Assembly: GCA_025201765.1 (NCBI GenBank)
Contig: MU623651.1
Coordinates: 1 to 21,863 of the forward strand
DNA from: Daldinia sp. FL1419
Lineage: Eukaryota; Ascomycota; Sordariomycetes; Xylariales; Hypoxylaceae
Reading direction: 5' to 3'
Length of the DNA stretch: 21,863 nucleotides
The notes beneath the pieces were generated by a model, which was given only the letters and a program-made list of their open reading frames with translations, ran no database searches and was not told the DNA's origin. The translations under genes were made by a program, and so were the position numbers. This document shows, one piece after another, positions 9,906-19,386 of the stretch. Position 1 is the first letter of the stretch, and the number at the start of each line of letters is the position of its first letter.

Positions 9906-12704
9906 AAGTAATTATATCTTAAAAAAGGTATTTAAATGATTATATAAAAGACTAAATAATAGAGGTTATTATTAGTACTTAAAAATAGAATAAATAATAT
10001 ATTTAATTGAAAACATAATTATAAATTATTATAAAAAACTATATAAAAAGTGATTTTTAAAGAACTTGATTTATTTAAATAAAAAATAACTTTTAAAGGC
10101 CTATATATTAAACATAAGCTTTAATTAAATAAGAGTTTTAATAATTCTTACAGGATATACCTTGTCTTATATTTTAATTATTATATAATAAATTATATTC
10201 TAAAGAAGGTATTAAAGTAATAAAATAAAAGATTAATAAAACTAAGTATTAGCAATGGTAACTAGCGTTTAAGATAAAAAAGATAATATATTTAATTAAA
10301 AAGAAGGTTATAAATTATTATAAGGAGTTATAAGAAAAACTAAATATATTAATGTTTAAAACCTTAATCTAATCAGATAAAAATTAACTTTTAGGGGTTT
10401 ATATCTTAAATAAGACCTTCAATTTAGGCTTAATACTATTAAATATAAACTTTAATTAAACAAGAACTTTAATAGTTATTTAAATACAATATAATTATAT
10501 CTTAAAAAAGATATTTAAATGATCAAATGAAAAATTAATTAATAAAGGCAATTACTAGGATTTAAAAAATAGAATAAATAATATTTTTAATTGGAAATAA
10601 AATTATAAATTATTGTAAAAAATTATAAGAAAAGGTAAATAAATTGATATTTAAGAATTTAATTTGATTAAACAAGAATTAATTCTTAAGGGTTTATATT
10701 AAACAAAAGCTTTAATTATTAAATAAGAATTTTAATAACTCCTGCAGAATATGCCCTAAAACTTAGTTACCCTATAATAAATTATATTTTAAGAAAAATA
10801 TTAAAATAATTAAATAAAAGATTAATAAAAATAATTACTTACAATGGTAATTAGTATTTAAAAAATAAAATAAACAATATATTTAATAACAAAAAAAACC
10901 ATAAGCTATAGTAAAAAACTATATAAAAAATGATGCTTAAAGAATATAACCTAATCAAACAAAAAACAACTCTTAAAAACCTATTTACATCCAAAAAAGC
11001 CTATGGAAACTTTAGAAGGGTTTGTTCTATGGAGGCTAATAGAGTTTTGTAAAATAATTTTAATTACGTAATTATACTACCCCAATTCACTATAATAAAG
11101 AATTTAATTTAATTAAATAAAAATTAACTCTTAAAGGCTTATATTAAATAAGAACTTTAATAATTAGATGTGTGGTAATTATATTTTAAAAATAATAAAA
11201 TAATTAAATAAAAGATTAATAAAAGTAATTATTTATAATGATAGTTTATATTTAAAAGATAAAAAAGATAATATTCAATAAGAGACAAGGTTATAAATTA
11301 TTATAAGAAGTTATAAGAAAAGTTAAATAAGTTAATGTTTAAGAATTTAATTTAATTAAGTAAAAATTAGCTCTTAAGGGCTTATATATTGGATAAGAGC
11401 TTTAATTTAGGGTTAATATTATTGAATAGGAATTGTAATAGAATAAAAACTTTAATTCTTCCTATAGGATATACCCTGCATTTTTATTATATAAAGTTTT
11501 ATAAAAAAATTGATAATTTTGAAAAATTTGATTTAATTAAATAAGAATTAATTTTTAAAAATTTATATTTTAAACAAAAACTTTAATAATTCTTATAGGA
11601 TATGCCTTACACTTCAACTACCCCATAATAAGCCAGAGGTTATATAAAAATAAGGATATAAATTAATTATATCTTAAAGAAGATATTAAAATAATTATAT
11701 AAATAAATTAATAAAAATAATTATTTATTAATAATAACGCATATAAGGTGATTATATTTAAAAGAAGGATTAAAATTATATATTATTATACAAAAACTTT
11801 ATAAAAATAACTCTTAAAAAATTGTAATAAACTTGAACCAATCAAGCAAAAAAGATAATTTTTAAGGGTTTATTTATATTCAAAAACCTAAGGTTAATAT
11901 TTAAGGTCTTATAATGTAATTCCAATAAACAAAGGTTCTAATAGTTATTTAGATATAAGATGATTATATCTTAAAAATAATATTAAAATAATTAAATAAA
12001 AGGCTAATAAAGTTAAATATTAGTAATAATAATTGGCGCTTAACAAATAAAATAAATGATATATTTAATAAAAAAACAAATTCATAAACTATTATAAAAA
12101 TTATAAGAGAAAGTAATAATTCTATTAAGCTTAATCTGATCAGGCAAGAAAACAACTCCTAAAAGTCTATATATTACATAAGAACTCTAATAACTCCTAC
12201 AAGATATACCTTGTCCTGCATTTTAACTAATAAAAAATATAAAATAATTATATCCTAAAGAGGAAAGTAAAACGATTAAGTAAGAAAGTAAATATATGTA
12301 ACTGCTTACCAATAATAGCGTTCTAAAGGAAGATATCTTTAAAAAAGGAATAAAAAAGTATATTATTGTATAAAGACTTTATAAAAAAGCTAATCTATAA
12401 AACCTGAAGAGCCTATGTTAATCAAATAAGAAAAACAATTTTTGAAAACCTATTTATATCCAAAAAAGCTATGGAAACCTAAGAGGTTTGGCTCTAAAGA
12501 GGTTAATAGGATCTTTATAGAATAACATCTATTACATAAATATATTACTTTAATTTATTATAATTTAAGTAAATTAGAATAATAAATATAATAATAAATA
12601 TATTATTCTGGTTTAATAGTTTTTTTTAATTTAAAAATTATATTTATTATTAAATATTTAATTAATAATTATAGAATAAAAGTAATTAATCCTAAAAGTA
12701 AAGC

Positions 12705-12736
12705 TGGTTGCAAAGCAACCAACCCCAAAAAACTAG
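12705..12736 (+). mobile_element. Possible Helitron-like 3' terminus (hairpin plus CTAG)
   Basis: TGGTTGC (12,705-12,711) and GCAACCA (12,715-12,721) form a perfect 7-base stem with an AAA loop. Eleven bases later comes CTAG (12,733-12,736) followed by T. Helitrons typically end in a short GC-rich hairpin about 10-12 bases before CTRR and insert next to T. No RepHel gene or 5' TC end is identifiable here, so this remains a structural resemblance; a chance hairpin or the end of another element is possible. Confidence 0.3.
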
Positions 12737-13430
12737 TATATATATAATTTCAATAATTCCTTTTAATATCATAATATATAAATATTAATAATATATATAT
12801 ATATAAAATTATATTGAAATTTATTATAGATTTTATTTATAAATTTAATTCTTAAAAAGAATTAATAAAAGAATTATAAAAAATAAGTTATTATATAATG
12901 GATTTAAAATAAAGTATAAAAATTATTTTAAATTATAAAAATTTATTTTTAAATTTTAAAAATTATATTTATATAAAAATTAAGTATTTATTTATATATA
13001 TAAAATTTCTTTTTATTGAAACAATTTAGATTAATTGAATTATATTTAGTTGAATATGGTATGTTTTATAGAAAAACATAGATTTTTTATTAAAATCCCT
13101 AAAATATATATATTTCAAAAGCTTATAACTTACTTAATCTTATACCTAGAATTCTAAAGAAAGTTATTTTATATATATAATTACTTATAATTTATATTTA
13201 TAATTTTTCTGAATTTATTCTATATTATATATATCTTTATATTAAATTATATTTTATACAAAAAACTAAACCTACTTATATCAATTATTTTAGTAGCAAT
13301 CTTATATAATAATAAATATAGTAAATCAAAAATAAATAATCTATTAATTAAATAATTTAAAATAAAAAACCAATTAATTCTATCTATTTTCTATATTAAA
13401 TTATTTAAGTTTGAATGTTAGAGATACGAA
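12737..13430. other. AT-rich stretch, end of the block
   Basis: AT-rich DNA with TATA runs and small chance palindromes (for example ATGTTTT..AAAACAT near 13,061-13,080). I see no gene or repeat unit. Composition becomes normal from about 13,430. Confidence 0.5.
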
Positions 13431-13792
13431 ATTTGAGGTGTGCGGTTTTTTTGTCCCATAACTGTAGATTTAATGGGGGAATGTACCACCTTTTTTAATG
13501 CCCGCCTGCACTATTCTGCTAACTTAAAAAAACTCTTGGCATACATTTCAATCCATATTTATCTTCGCATCCTTACAGGCCCTTTTTTTTTTTTTTAAAA
13601 AAAAAAAAAAAAGATGCACTTTATTCCTATTGACATCTACATATGAAATATGTATCATATATGAGAAGTTCAGTCATTTTACTGCGGATTTCAAAAGGGA
13701 AATTTTTTTTAGAAGCGGCGACTCCATTACCAGAGCATTAGAAGCGTTCATAACGGTCACTAAGCCCTCGAACAGAAGGAAATACCACCAAG
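13431..13792 (+). promoter_or_regulatory. Upstream region of the SGD1-type gene
   Basis: About 360 bases of near-normal composition lie between the AT block and the start codon, so the promoter and 5' leader must fit here or reach into the AT block. It contains a run of about 14 T followed directly by about 16 A (13,583-13,612), a possible nucleosome-excluding element. An in-frame TAA at 13,751 shows the reading frame does not extend further upstream. No specific factor site is claimed. Confidence 0.5.
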
Positions 13793-16252
13793 ATGGGCCC
13801 CGGACCCAAGCGAAAGCTATCATTACCTTTAACACTTTTGAAGGAGCTGGAGGCTCAGCGGCCCTCTTCTTTTGGAAAATGTGGAGGAAGATCAGGAAAG
13901 CAGCTTTCAAGAAGAGATCAACGCAAGGCACAGCGAGTTCAGAAAAAGCAATCTCGCCGCCCGCAACCACGGCAAACTGAGGGAACACGCAAATCCCAGA
14001 AGGCTCCTCAAGTCGATAACTCGGATGATGAAATTGATGATCTAGAAGATGTGGTTGATGGGTATGATAATAATTTTGATTATCGTAGTGATGGAGATGA
14101 CTCCAATGTGGAAAACGACTCTGAGGAGATTGGCGAGAGCGGTGAAGATGAAGAATCGAGTCGACCGAAAATCTCCAAGGTCACGCAGAGCAGACTTGCC
14201 CAGGATGACGCGGAAATCAAAGACTTAGAAAGGAAATTAGGCTTGAGGGGGAGGAAGTCGCTTCCTAAATCATTCCAGGATGATGGCCTTGGCGATTTGC
14301 TAGGTGATCTGGATAAAGATGGCGAAGACAGCGTAGGAACTAGCTCGGAAGGGAAACGCAAGGCGGAAGCAGACGAATGGTTGGCTCAGAAAAGAAGGAA
14401 AGCTCAAGTTGCTACTAATAAGTCAGTCATCGAAGAAGAAGCCGATGATCATATTGAAAGCGACGAAAGCGATTGCGACAGGTTTGATGATGAGAATACG
14501 GCCCCTTGGGACAGCGAGTCCGATGAAGACGACGAGAATGCCTTTGAAGGCTTTTCGGATGGAGAACGGACCACAACCCCGCATCCGCCACGGGAGAATC
14601 CGTATATCGCTCCTACTACGGGGACTGCAAAATACGTCCCCCCAGCTTTCCGTAAGCAGTCGGACTCAACCGATGAAACAGAAACGCGGCTTCGAAGACG
14701 TATTCGAGGTTTGATCAATCGCTTAACCAACGACAGCATGATCGGAATAGTGAAGGAATTTGTGGGATTATACGACACGAACCCCAGAAAACCCATCACA
14801 TCTGCTATTACGGACTTAGTGCTGGACTTGGTTTGCTCGCCTGAAAAGCGCCCGGATTCTTTCTTCGCAATGGCAGCGGGTTACCTTGCAGCCATGCATA
14901 AATCTCTAGGCATGGCTTTCAGCGCCTATTTTATACAACAATTCGTCGAAGTCTTTGACCAGCGCTATAAGCAAGTATCCAAAGACCAATCCGACTCCGC
15001 TCCAAGGCATCTTATGTCTTTACTCGCTGAGGTCTACAATATGCAAGTTGTAAGCCCTAAACTGGTATTCGATTATGTTCGCCTCTTCCTGGACCAGCCT
15101 TCCGAAATCAATACCGAGCTACTTTTGAGAATCATCCAAATTTGTGGGCCGTCTCTTAGGCGTGATGATCCACGTGCGTTAGGGGATATCGTCGGTAGCA
15201 TCAAGCTGGGCAAAGCCATCTCTACTAGGATGAGCTTTATGATTGACGAGATGAAGAAGCTACAGAGTAATAAAACCAAAGCAGCAACCCGTAATAAGAA
15301 TCTTGCAGACCAACGAACCCAAATCAGGAAGCGAATTGGTGGTCTAGGCGGCACTCAGGATGCTCAACCCCTCCGTATGGGCCTCCAAGATATACGGAAC
15401 GCCGACAAACACGGCAAGTGGTGGCTTGTCGGAGCTAGTTGGTCTGGTGGTCGTGGTAACCCTGACAATCAGGGAAAGGCCCCCAAGGACGAAGACGGTG
15501 CCGACGCCGACGAAATGATGGCTGATGTTGGCGATGACCTGGGCATTCCGGATCTATGGCAATTGGCAAGAGAGCAGGGCTTCAATACGGAGGTACGGCA
15601 GCGAATATTTGTTGCTTTACATGCGGCTACGGATTATGAGAACGCAGAACTGCTAGTTCGTAAACTACGACTTAACAAACACCAGAGGAAAGAGATCCCT
15701 GAAGTAATCGTTCGAAGCAGCGAGCGACAGTCACAGTACAATCCCTACTATGCACTAGTTGCTACTAGATTTACTGGAGACCGAGAGTTGTCTTTCCAAT
15801 TTAGGCGGTGTCTCACCACGCGACTGAGAAAGATGGGAGAGGACATTGACCTTGGCGAGGAGGACGATTTTGATGCCGAGGATGCGGCAGAGTACGACGT
15901 GCGATGGGTATACAACACGGCTAAAACGTACGGCTCACTTGTAGTGAGCCGGGCTCTGCGACTGGCGGATATAGTCAAGCACCGTAACTTTGCGGCTTTA
16001 CACGAGAATGCGCACATATTCTTCGAGGTAATGCTAATCTCAATACTCCAGGAGTGCAAGCGTGACGGTCTGAAGGATATTTTCGGCGGCCTAGATGCAG
16101 ATCACGCCCGAGGACTTCAGTACTTCTTAGAAAAGAGTGTGCGGAAAACGGATCTTCTAAGAGACAAAAAAGACAGAGCTGCGATTAGGAAGAGCTGTGA
16201 CGCAGTAGGAGAGGTACTGAGATCGCTAGTAACATTAGGGGGGGTTATCTGA
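13793..16252 (+). CDS. SGD1: SGD1/NOM1-type nucleolar MIF4G-MA3 protein
   Basis: A single-exon gene of 819 codons. The start sits in a good context (ACCAAGATGG) with an in-frame stop 42 bases upstream. Residues 1-70 are basic with an SRRDQRKAQR-type stretch, fitting nuclear or nucleolar import. Residues 70-280 are acidic, charged and low in complexity (DNSDDEIDDLED and similar). A MIF4G domain spans about 297-510, beginning TRLRRRIRGLINRL. The linker holds the family-typical KWWLVGASW (from residue 542). An MA3 domain follows at about 587-720 (LWQLAREQGFNTEVRQRIF), and the C-terminus (YFLEKSVRKTDLLRDKKDR) is also typical. Yeast Sgd1 and human NOM1 are of similar length (about 860 residues). 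They bind an eIF4A-like DEAD-box helicase and act in 18S rRNA and 40S subunit formation in the nucleolus. Function here is inferred from the family. Confidence 0.95.
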   Translation: MGPGPKRKLSLPLTLLKELEAQRPSSFGKCGGRSGKQLSRRDQRKAQRVQKKQSRRPQPRQTEGTRKSQKAPQVDNSDDEIDDLEDVVDGYDNNFDYRSDGDDSNVENDSEEIGESGEDEESSRPKISKVTQSRLAQDDAEIKDLERKLGLRGRKSLPKSFQDDGLGDLLGDLDKDGEDSVGTSSEGKRKAEADEWLAQKRRKAQVATNKSVIEEEADDHIESDESDCDRFDDENTAPWDSESDEDDENAFEGFSDGERTTTPHPPRENPYIAPTTGTAKYVPPAFRKQSDSTDETETRLRRRIRGLINRLTNDSMIGIVKEFVGLYDTNPRKPITSAITDLVLDLVCSPEKRPDSFFAMAAGYLAAMHKSLGMAFSAYFIQQFVEVFDQRYKQVSKDQSDSAPRHLMSLLAEVYNMQVVSPKLVFDYVRLFLDQPSEINTELLLRIIQICGPSLRRDDPRALGDIVGSIKLGKAISTRMSFMIDEMKKLQSNKTKAATRNKNLADQRTQIRKRIGGLGGTQDAQPLRMGLQDIRNADKHGKWWLVGASWSGGRGNPDNQGKAPKDEDGADADEMMADVGDDLGIPDLWQLAREQGFNTEVRQRIFVALHAATDYENAELLVRKLRLNKHQRKEIPEVIVRSSERQSQYNPYYALVATRFTGDRELSFQFRRCLTTRLRKMGEDIDLGEEDDFDAEDAAEYDVRWVYNTAKTYGSLVVSRALRLADIVKHRNFAALHENAHIFFEVMLISILQECKRDGLKDIFGGLDADHARGLQYFLEKSVRKTDLLRDKKDRAAIRKSCDAVGEVLRSLVTLGGVI

Positions 16253-16920
16253 AATCTAACATCCAAACAACTACCTAGGTAGGTAATATTACAACATAAA
16301 CTTTATGGTGTTATTGGGAACTAGAATATCCAAGCCTCGCGGCAAAGGACGGGGCATTTTGCTTATATGTTCATATACCTAGGTACCCATATATGAAAGC
16401 AGGAGACCCAATTCAAGATACAAAAGCCACGATGTTTAATAGTGATACGTACAGGGGATTTTAGCCAGGCGGCGGGTTGGTAAAGTAAAAAAGTCGACGG
16501 TTAGTTTCGGAGCAGCGGGCATATCGGCGAAAATGAACCGCCAAGGTATCACTTAGTACCGTACGCTAAAAGCTATAAATTAATTGGGTCTTATTACTAT
16601 CTTATTACTTCTCGGTACGCTACTAAGTAACCAGTATATCAAGCATAATGGGTATAAGAGTAAGTATATCACTATAAGAAAAGAGGCGAAAAGATACTTG
16701 AATATTAGCAAGTAAGGTACCTTTTTTTTGGGCTTATCCCCAACGCCCGGACCTCCAAAATTTCGAGCAACTCCAAAAACATCCGGCTCCGTCTAAATCT
16801 CTACAGTCTCGTCTACATTTATTCACCTCAACCACGTCACACACCGTTGCGATATACTCGCCTTTTGTTTTTCCTTCGCTGTAGAACAGATTGGGCAGCT
16901 AGTCGATAGAACTGTCAGCC
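16253..16920. other. Intergenic region between SGD1 and the LPD gene
   Basis: No open frame of interest. It must carry the SGD1 3' end and the LPD promoter. Two copies of the palindrome ACCTAGGT occur (16,273-16,280 and 16,377-16,384), a motif I associate with intergenic DNA of Pezizomycotina. The last 180 bases are rich in pyrimidines (CTCC, TTCACC, TTTTCC), which is usual just upstream of fungal start codons. Confidence 0.6.
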
Positions 16921-18779
16921 ATGATGCTGGCTAGTCGTTTAATGCCGCGGACCGCTGTGCGATCTGCTCTCCGCCCTTCTTCGTAAGTTGATAGCCGAGC
17001 TTGAGCTGTTTGCATCCGGCTCTGCCTCCTCAGCATAAACTTGGCCACTAACCTGAATCTTACCTCTAGTCTCCCCTCCATCGTCGCGCCCCTATCGCGA
17101 TGGAGAAGGGGATATGCTACTGAAGCAGGTTAATACTCCCTTTTATCTATTTGCTTTTTTTTTTTTTTTTCTGGGTTTTTTTTTCTTGCCGACCCTTCTT
17201 ATCGCTAATCAACGTGGCGCAGAGGAAAAAGATCTCGTCATCATCGGCGGTGGAGTCGCCGGATATGTCGCAGCTATTAAAGCTGGACAAGAAGGCTTGA
17301 AGGTTCGCCATGCCAATTTTGATGCGATCATGATTCTACTTTTTTTACCTTACAAAAAGCAACATCTAACAAGTAATTCACCCCATGGTTAGGTCACCTG
17401 TATTGAGAAGCGCGGCCGGCTCGGCGGTACCTGTCTCAACGTTGGCTGTATTCCTTCGAAATCCCTCCTCAACAACTCGCATCTGTACCACCAGATCCTC
17501 CACGATACCAAACCTCGAGGTATTGAAGTGGGCGATGTTCAACTCAACCTACAAGCAATGATGAAGGCTAAGGATACCTCCGTCACCGGTCTAACCAAGG
17601 GTATCGAATACCTATTCAAGAAGAATGGCGTCGAATACATCAAGGGCGCTGGCTCCTTCGCTAGCGAGCATGAGATCAAGGTACAGCTGAACGATGGAGG
17701 CGAGACAAGCGTAGTCGGCAAGAACATCCTGATCGCTACCGGTTCCGAATCAACACCCTTCCCTGGACTTGAGTTCGACGAGAAGCGCGTTGTCACCAGC
17801 ACTGGTGCTCTATCCCTCGAGAAGGTACCCGAGAAGATGATTGTTATTGGTGGTGGTATTATCGGTCTTGAGATGGGTTCCGTATGGTCGAGACTTGGCG
17901 CCAAGGTTACCGTTGTAGAATTCTTGGACCAGATTGGTGGCCCCGGCATGGATTCCCAAATCGCCAAGGAGGCGCAAAAGGTGCTCAAGAAACAGGGCAT
18001 TGAGTTTAAGCTCGGCACCAAGGTTGTCAGCGGAGAAAACACGGGCGACAACGTCAGTCTTCAAGTAGACTCTGCTAAGGGTGGCAAGCCTGAATCGGTT
18101 CGTATTCCCATATATATATATATGCATAGAAAAGCCTATTCTAACTCATATTTTGAAATAGCTCGAGGCAGACGTTGTTCTAGTTGCAATTGGTCGTCGC
18201 CCCTACACTGCCGGACTCGGTCTCGAGAACATTGGCCTAGAGCTCGATGAGCGCGGCCGTGTTGTGATCGACTCCGAGTACCGTACCAAGGCCTCCCACA
18301 TTCGCTGCATTGGTGACGTCACGTTCGGTCCCATGCTTGCCCACAAGGCCGAAGAAGAAGCTGTTGCCGCCGTTGAGTATATCAAGAAGGGTTACGGCCA
18401 TGTGAACTATGGCGTGATCCCGTCTGTCATGTACACCTACCCCGAAGTTGCTTGGGTTGGCCAGAGCGAGCAAGAACTCAAGTCCCAGAACATCCCCTAC
18501 AAGGTCGGAACTTTCCCCTTCAGCGCCAACTCGCGAGCCAAGACCAACTTGGACACGGAGGGTTTCGTCAAGATGATTGCGGACCCGGAGACGGACAGGC
18601 TACTAGGCTGCCACATAATTGGACCCAACGCAGGCGAGATGATTGCCGAGGCTACGCTCGCCCTTGAGTACGGCGCCTCGACAGAGGATATTGCGCGTAC
18701 GTGCCACGCGCACCCGACGCTCGCGGAAGCTTTTAAAGAGGCAGCCATGGCAACCTACTCAAAAGCTATCCACTTTTAA
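16921..18779 (+). CDS. LPD1: Dihydrolipoamide dehydrogenase, mitochondrial (E3)
   Basis: Five exons give 507 residues: 16921-16982, 17070-17128, 17223-17302, 17393-18097 and 18162-18779. Introns are 87, 94, 90 and 64 bases, with donors GTAAGT, GTTAAT, GTTCGC and GTTCGT and CTAAC/CTAAT-type branch sites. Residues 1-36 are arginine-rich without acids and end RRGY before ATEA, a classic mitochondrial presequence cleavage context. The mature enzyme shows the FAD motif GGGVAG (49-54), the redox disulfide Cys81-Cys86 in GGTCLNVGCIPSK, the NAD motif GGGIIG (220-225), a second FAD contact IGDV (352-355), a dimerisation domain from about 384, and the catalytic pair His486 and Glu491 in HAHPTLAE. All key residues are present. 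It reoxidises dihydrolipoamide with NAD+ for the pyruvate, 2-oxoglutarate and branched-chain dehydrogenases and glycine cleavage. Splice sites were placed by eye to restore the conserved protein. Confidence 0.96.
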
Positions 18780-19386
18780 AGGATAAGGGGCGTGTAAATA
18801 TAGACCGAGAGAAGATAGCAGGGGGGAGGGCAACGATGTAACCGTTAGACGAAAGGGAGACTTAAAAAAAAAAAAAAAGAAAAAAAAGAAAAAAGCCACT
18901 ATCCGGCAGGAAGGCTAGCATCGGTGTAATGGTGTACATTAATACAATATGTAGACAAAGTGAACGTGAAACCGAATTATTGAACTACGCGTGGTTCCAT
19001 GTAATACCTAGTACCTTGTGACAGAGCTTCCTCGGGCTACATTTATACTATTATTTATCTGCTAGGCTAATAAATAGGTTTTGGCGTTTTGGTTATAACG
19101 ATTATTCAACCCCTTAGCTGACAACCTATACAACCTAGGTATACAACTAATATAAGAAATATATACCTTTCTCATCGTAGTAAATTCAAAAGACATCACA
19201 CCCGTAGTTGCATGCACTGCGCCATTCTTTCTTTTCTCTAGCCGATCTATCTACCTCTACAGTAGCCTATCCATCTCATCTCACTGTAACATGGAGTCGT
19301 CTTTCATCTGTTTCTTTTCCGGTCGTTGAGGAGCCGGTCAATCATATCTTCCACGTTGTCCATCTATCCGTCGATCCAAGTACGCC
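18780..19386. other. Convergent intergenic region, 3' ends of LPD and STR2
   Basis: Both flanking genes are transcribed towards this stretch, so it holds two 3' untranslated regions and polyadenylation sites. An A-rich tract at about 18,864-18,895 follows the LPD stop, and one ACCTAGGT palindrome lies at 19,133-19,140. Plus-strand frames near 19,200-19,530 run antisense into STR2 and show no protein family. I see no additional gene. Confidence 0.6.

Larger units (their letters stand above)
3200..12550. repeat. Family of ~300-base degenerate repeats in both orientations
   Basis: Related modules recur across this span. The best marker is a segment reading TTATGGGGTAGTTGAA, then a GGATATATCC-like core, then a run like ACTATTARAG. 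Forward copies of the marker start near 3421, 5091, 8083 and 9180. Reverse copies start near 8550, 10,141, 10,733, 11,455, 11,587 and 12,188. Shortened copies lacking part of the marker occur near 5750, 9890, 10,480 and 11,940. A second module (AACCYY..AAAACC..CTCTAAA..TCC..AAATATAAATAA) occurs forward near 5155, 5480, 7610, 7790 and 8865, and reversed near 9250, 9600, 10,975 and 12,440. Forward copies dominate before about 8520 and reverse copies after it, with one forward unit at 8880-9240. The family could be a satellite, solo-LTR remnants or small non-autonomous transposons. Confidence 0.7.
1..13430. repeat. AT-rich, gene-free block, probably RIP-degraded repeats
   Basis: The DNA is overwhelmingly A and T, with very few CpG steps and dense stop codons in all frames; no open frame here looks like a protein. 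Composition changes abruptly near 13,430, about 360 bases before the first gene. This is how repeat-induced point mutation leaves transposon-derived DNA in filamentous ascomycetes: C-to-T changes on either strand, mostly in repeats. The inverted arms at 5924-6984 differ mainly by transitions, which supports this reading. Dispersed repeat copies, a minisatellite and a long inverted-repeat element inside the block are listed separately. It could be a centromeric, subtelomeric or interspersed AT block; the window alone cannot decide. Confidence 0.85.

Noticed and set aside
11964..12155. 63-residue open frame on the minus strand in the AT block
   Set aside because: It is made almost only of Leu, Ile, Phe, Asn and Tyr, as AT-rich DNA gives by chance, and it overlaps copies of the repeat family.
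12705..12736. Bacterial-type transcription terminator
   Set aside because: The genome is eukaryotic, no gene ends here and there is no following T tract; the structure fits a transposon end better.
1..13430. Mitochondrial DNA as the source of the AT-rich block
   Set aside because: No mitochondrial protein, rRNA or tRNA gene is visible, and the block is continuous with nuclear genes containing spliceosomal introns.
13630..13980. Plus-strand frame of 116 residues overlapping the start of the SGD1-type gene
   Set aside because: It is a shifted frame that runs out after 116 codons inside the longer conserved gene and matches no family I know.
13674..16059. Several minus-strand and shifted frames of 93-116 residues within the SGD1-type gene
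   Set aside because: They are shadows of a well-supported coding sequence, Ser/Arg-rich from the opposite reading of acidic codons.
16899..17081. Minus-strand 60-residue frame over LPD exons 1-2
   Set aside because: It lies antisense to the presequence exons and intron 1, with no recognisable domain.
17114..17392. ATG at 17,114 as the main start of the LPD gene
   Set aside because: It would lose the mitochondrial presequence, read through an intron with proper branch and acceptor sites, and run into the TAG that ends intron 3. The ATG at 16,921 with splicing restores the full family protein.
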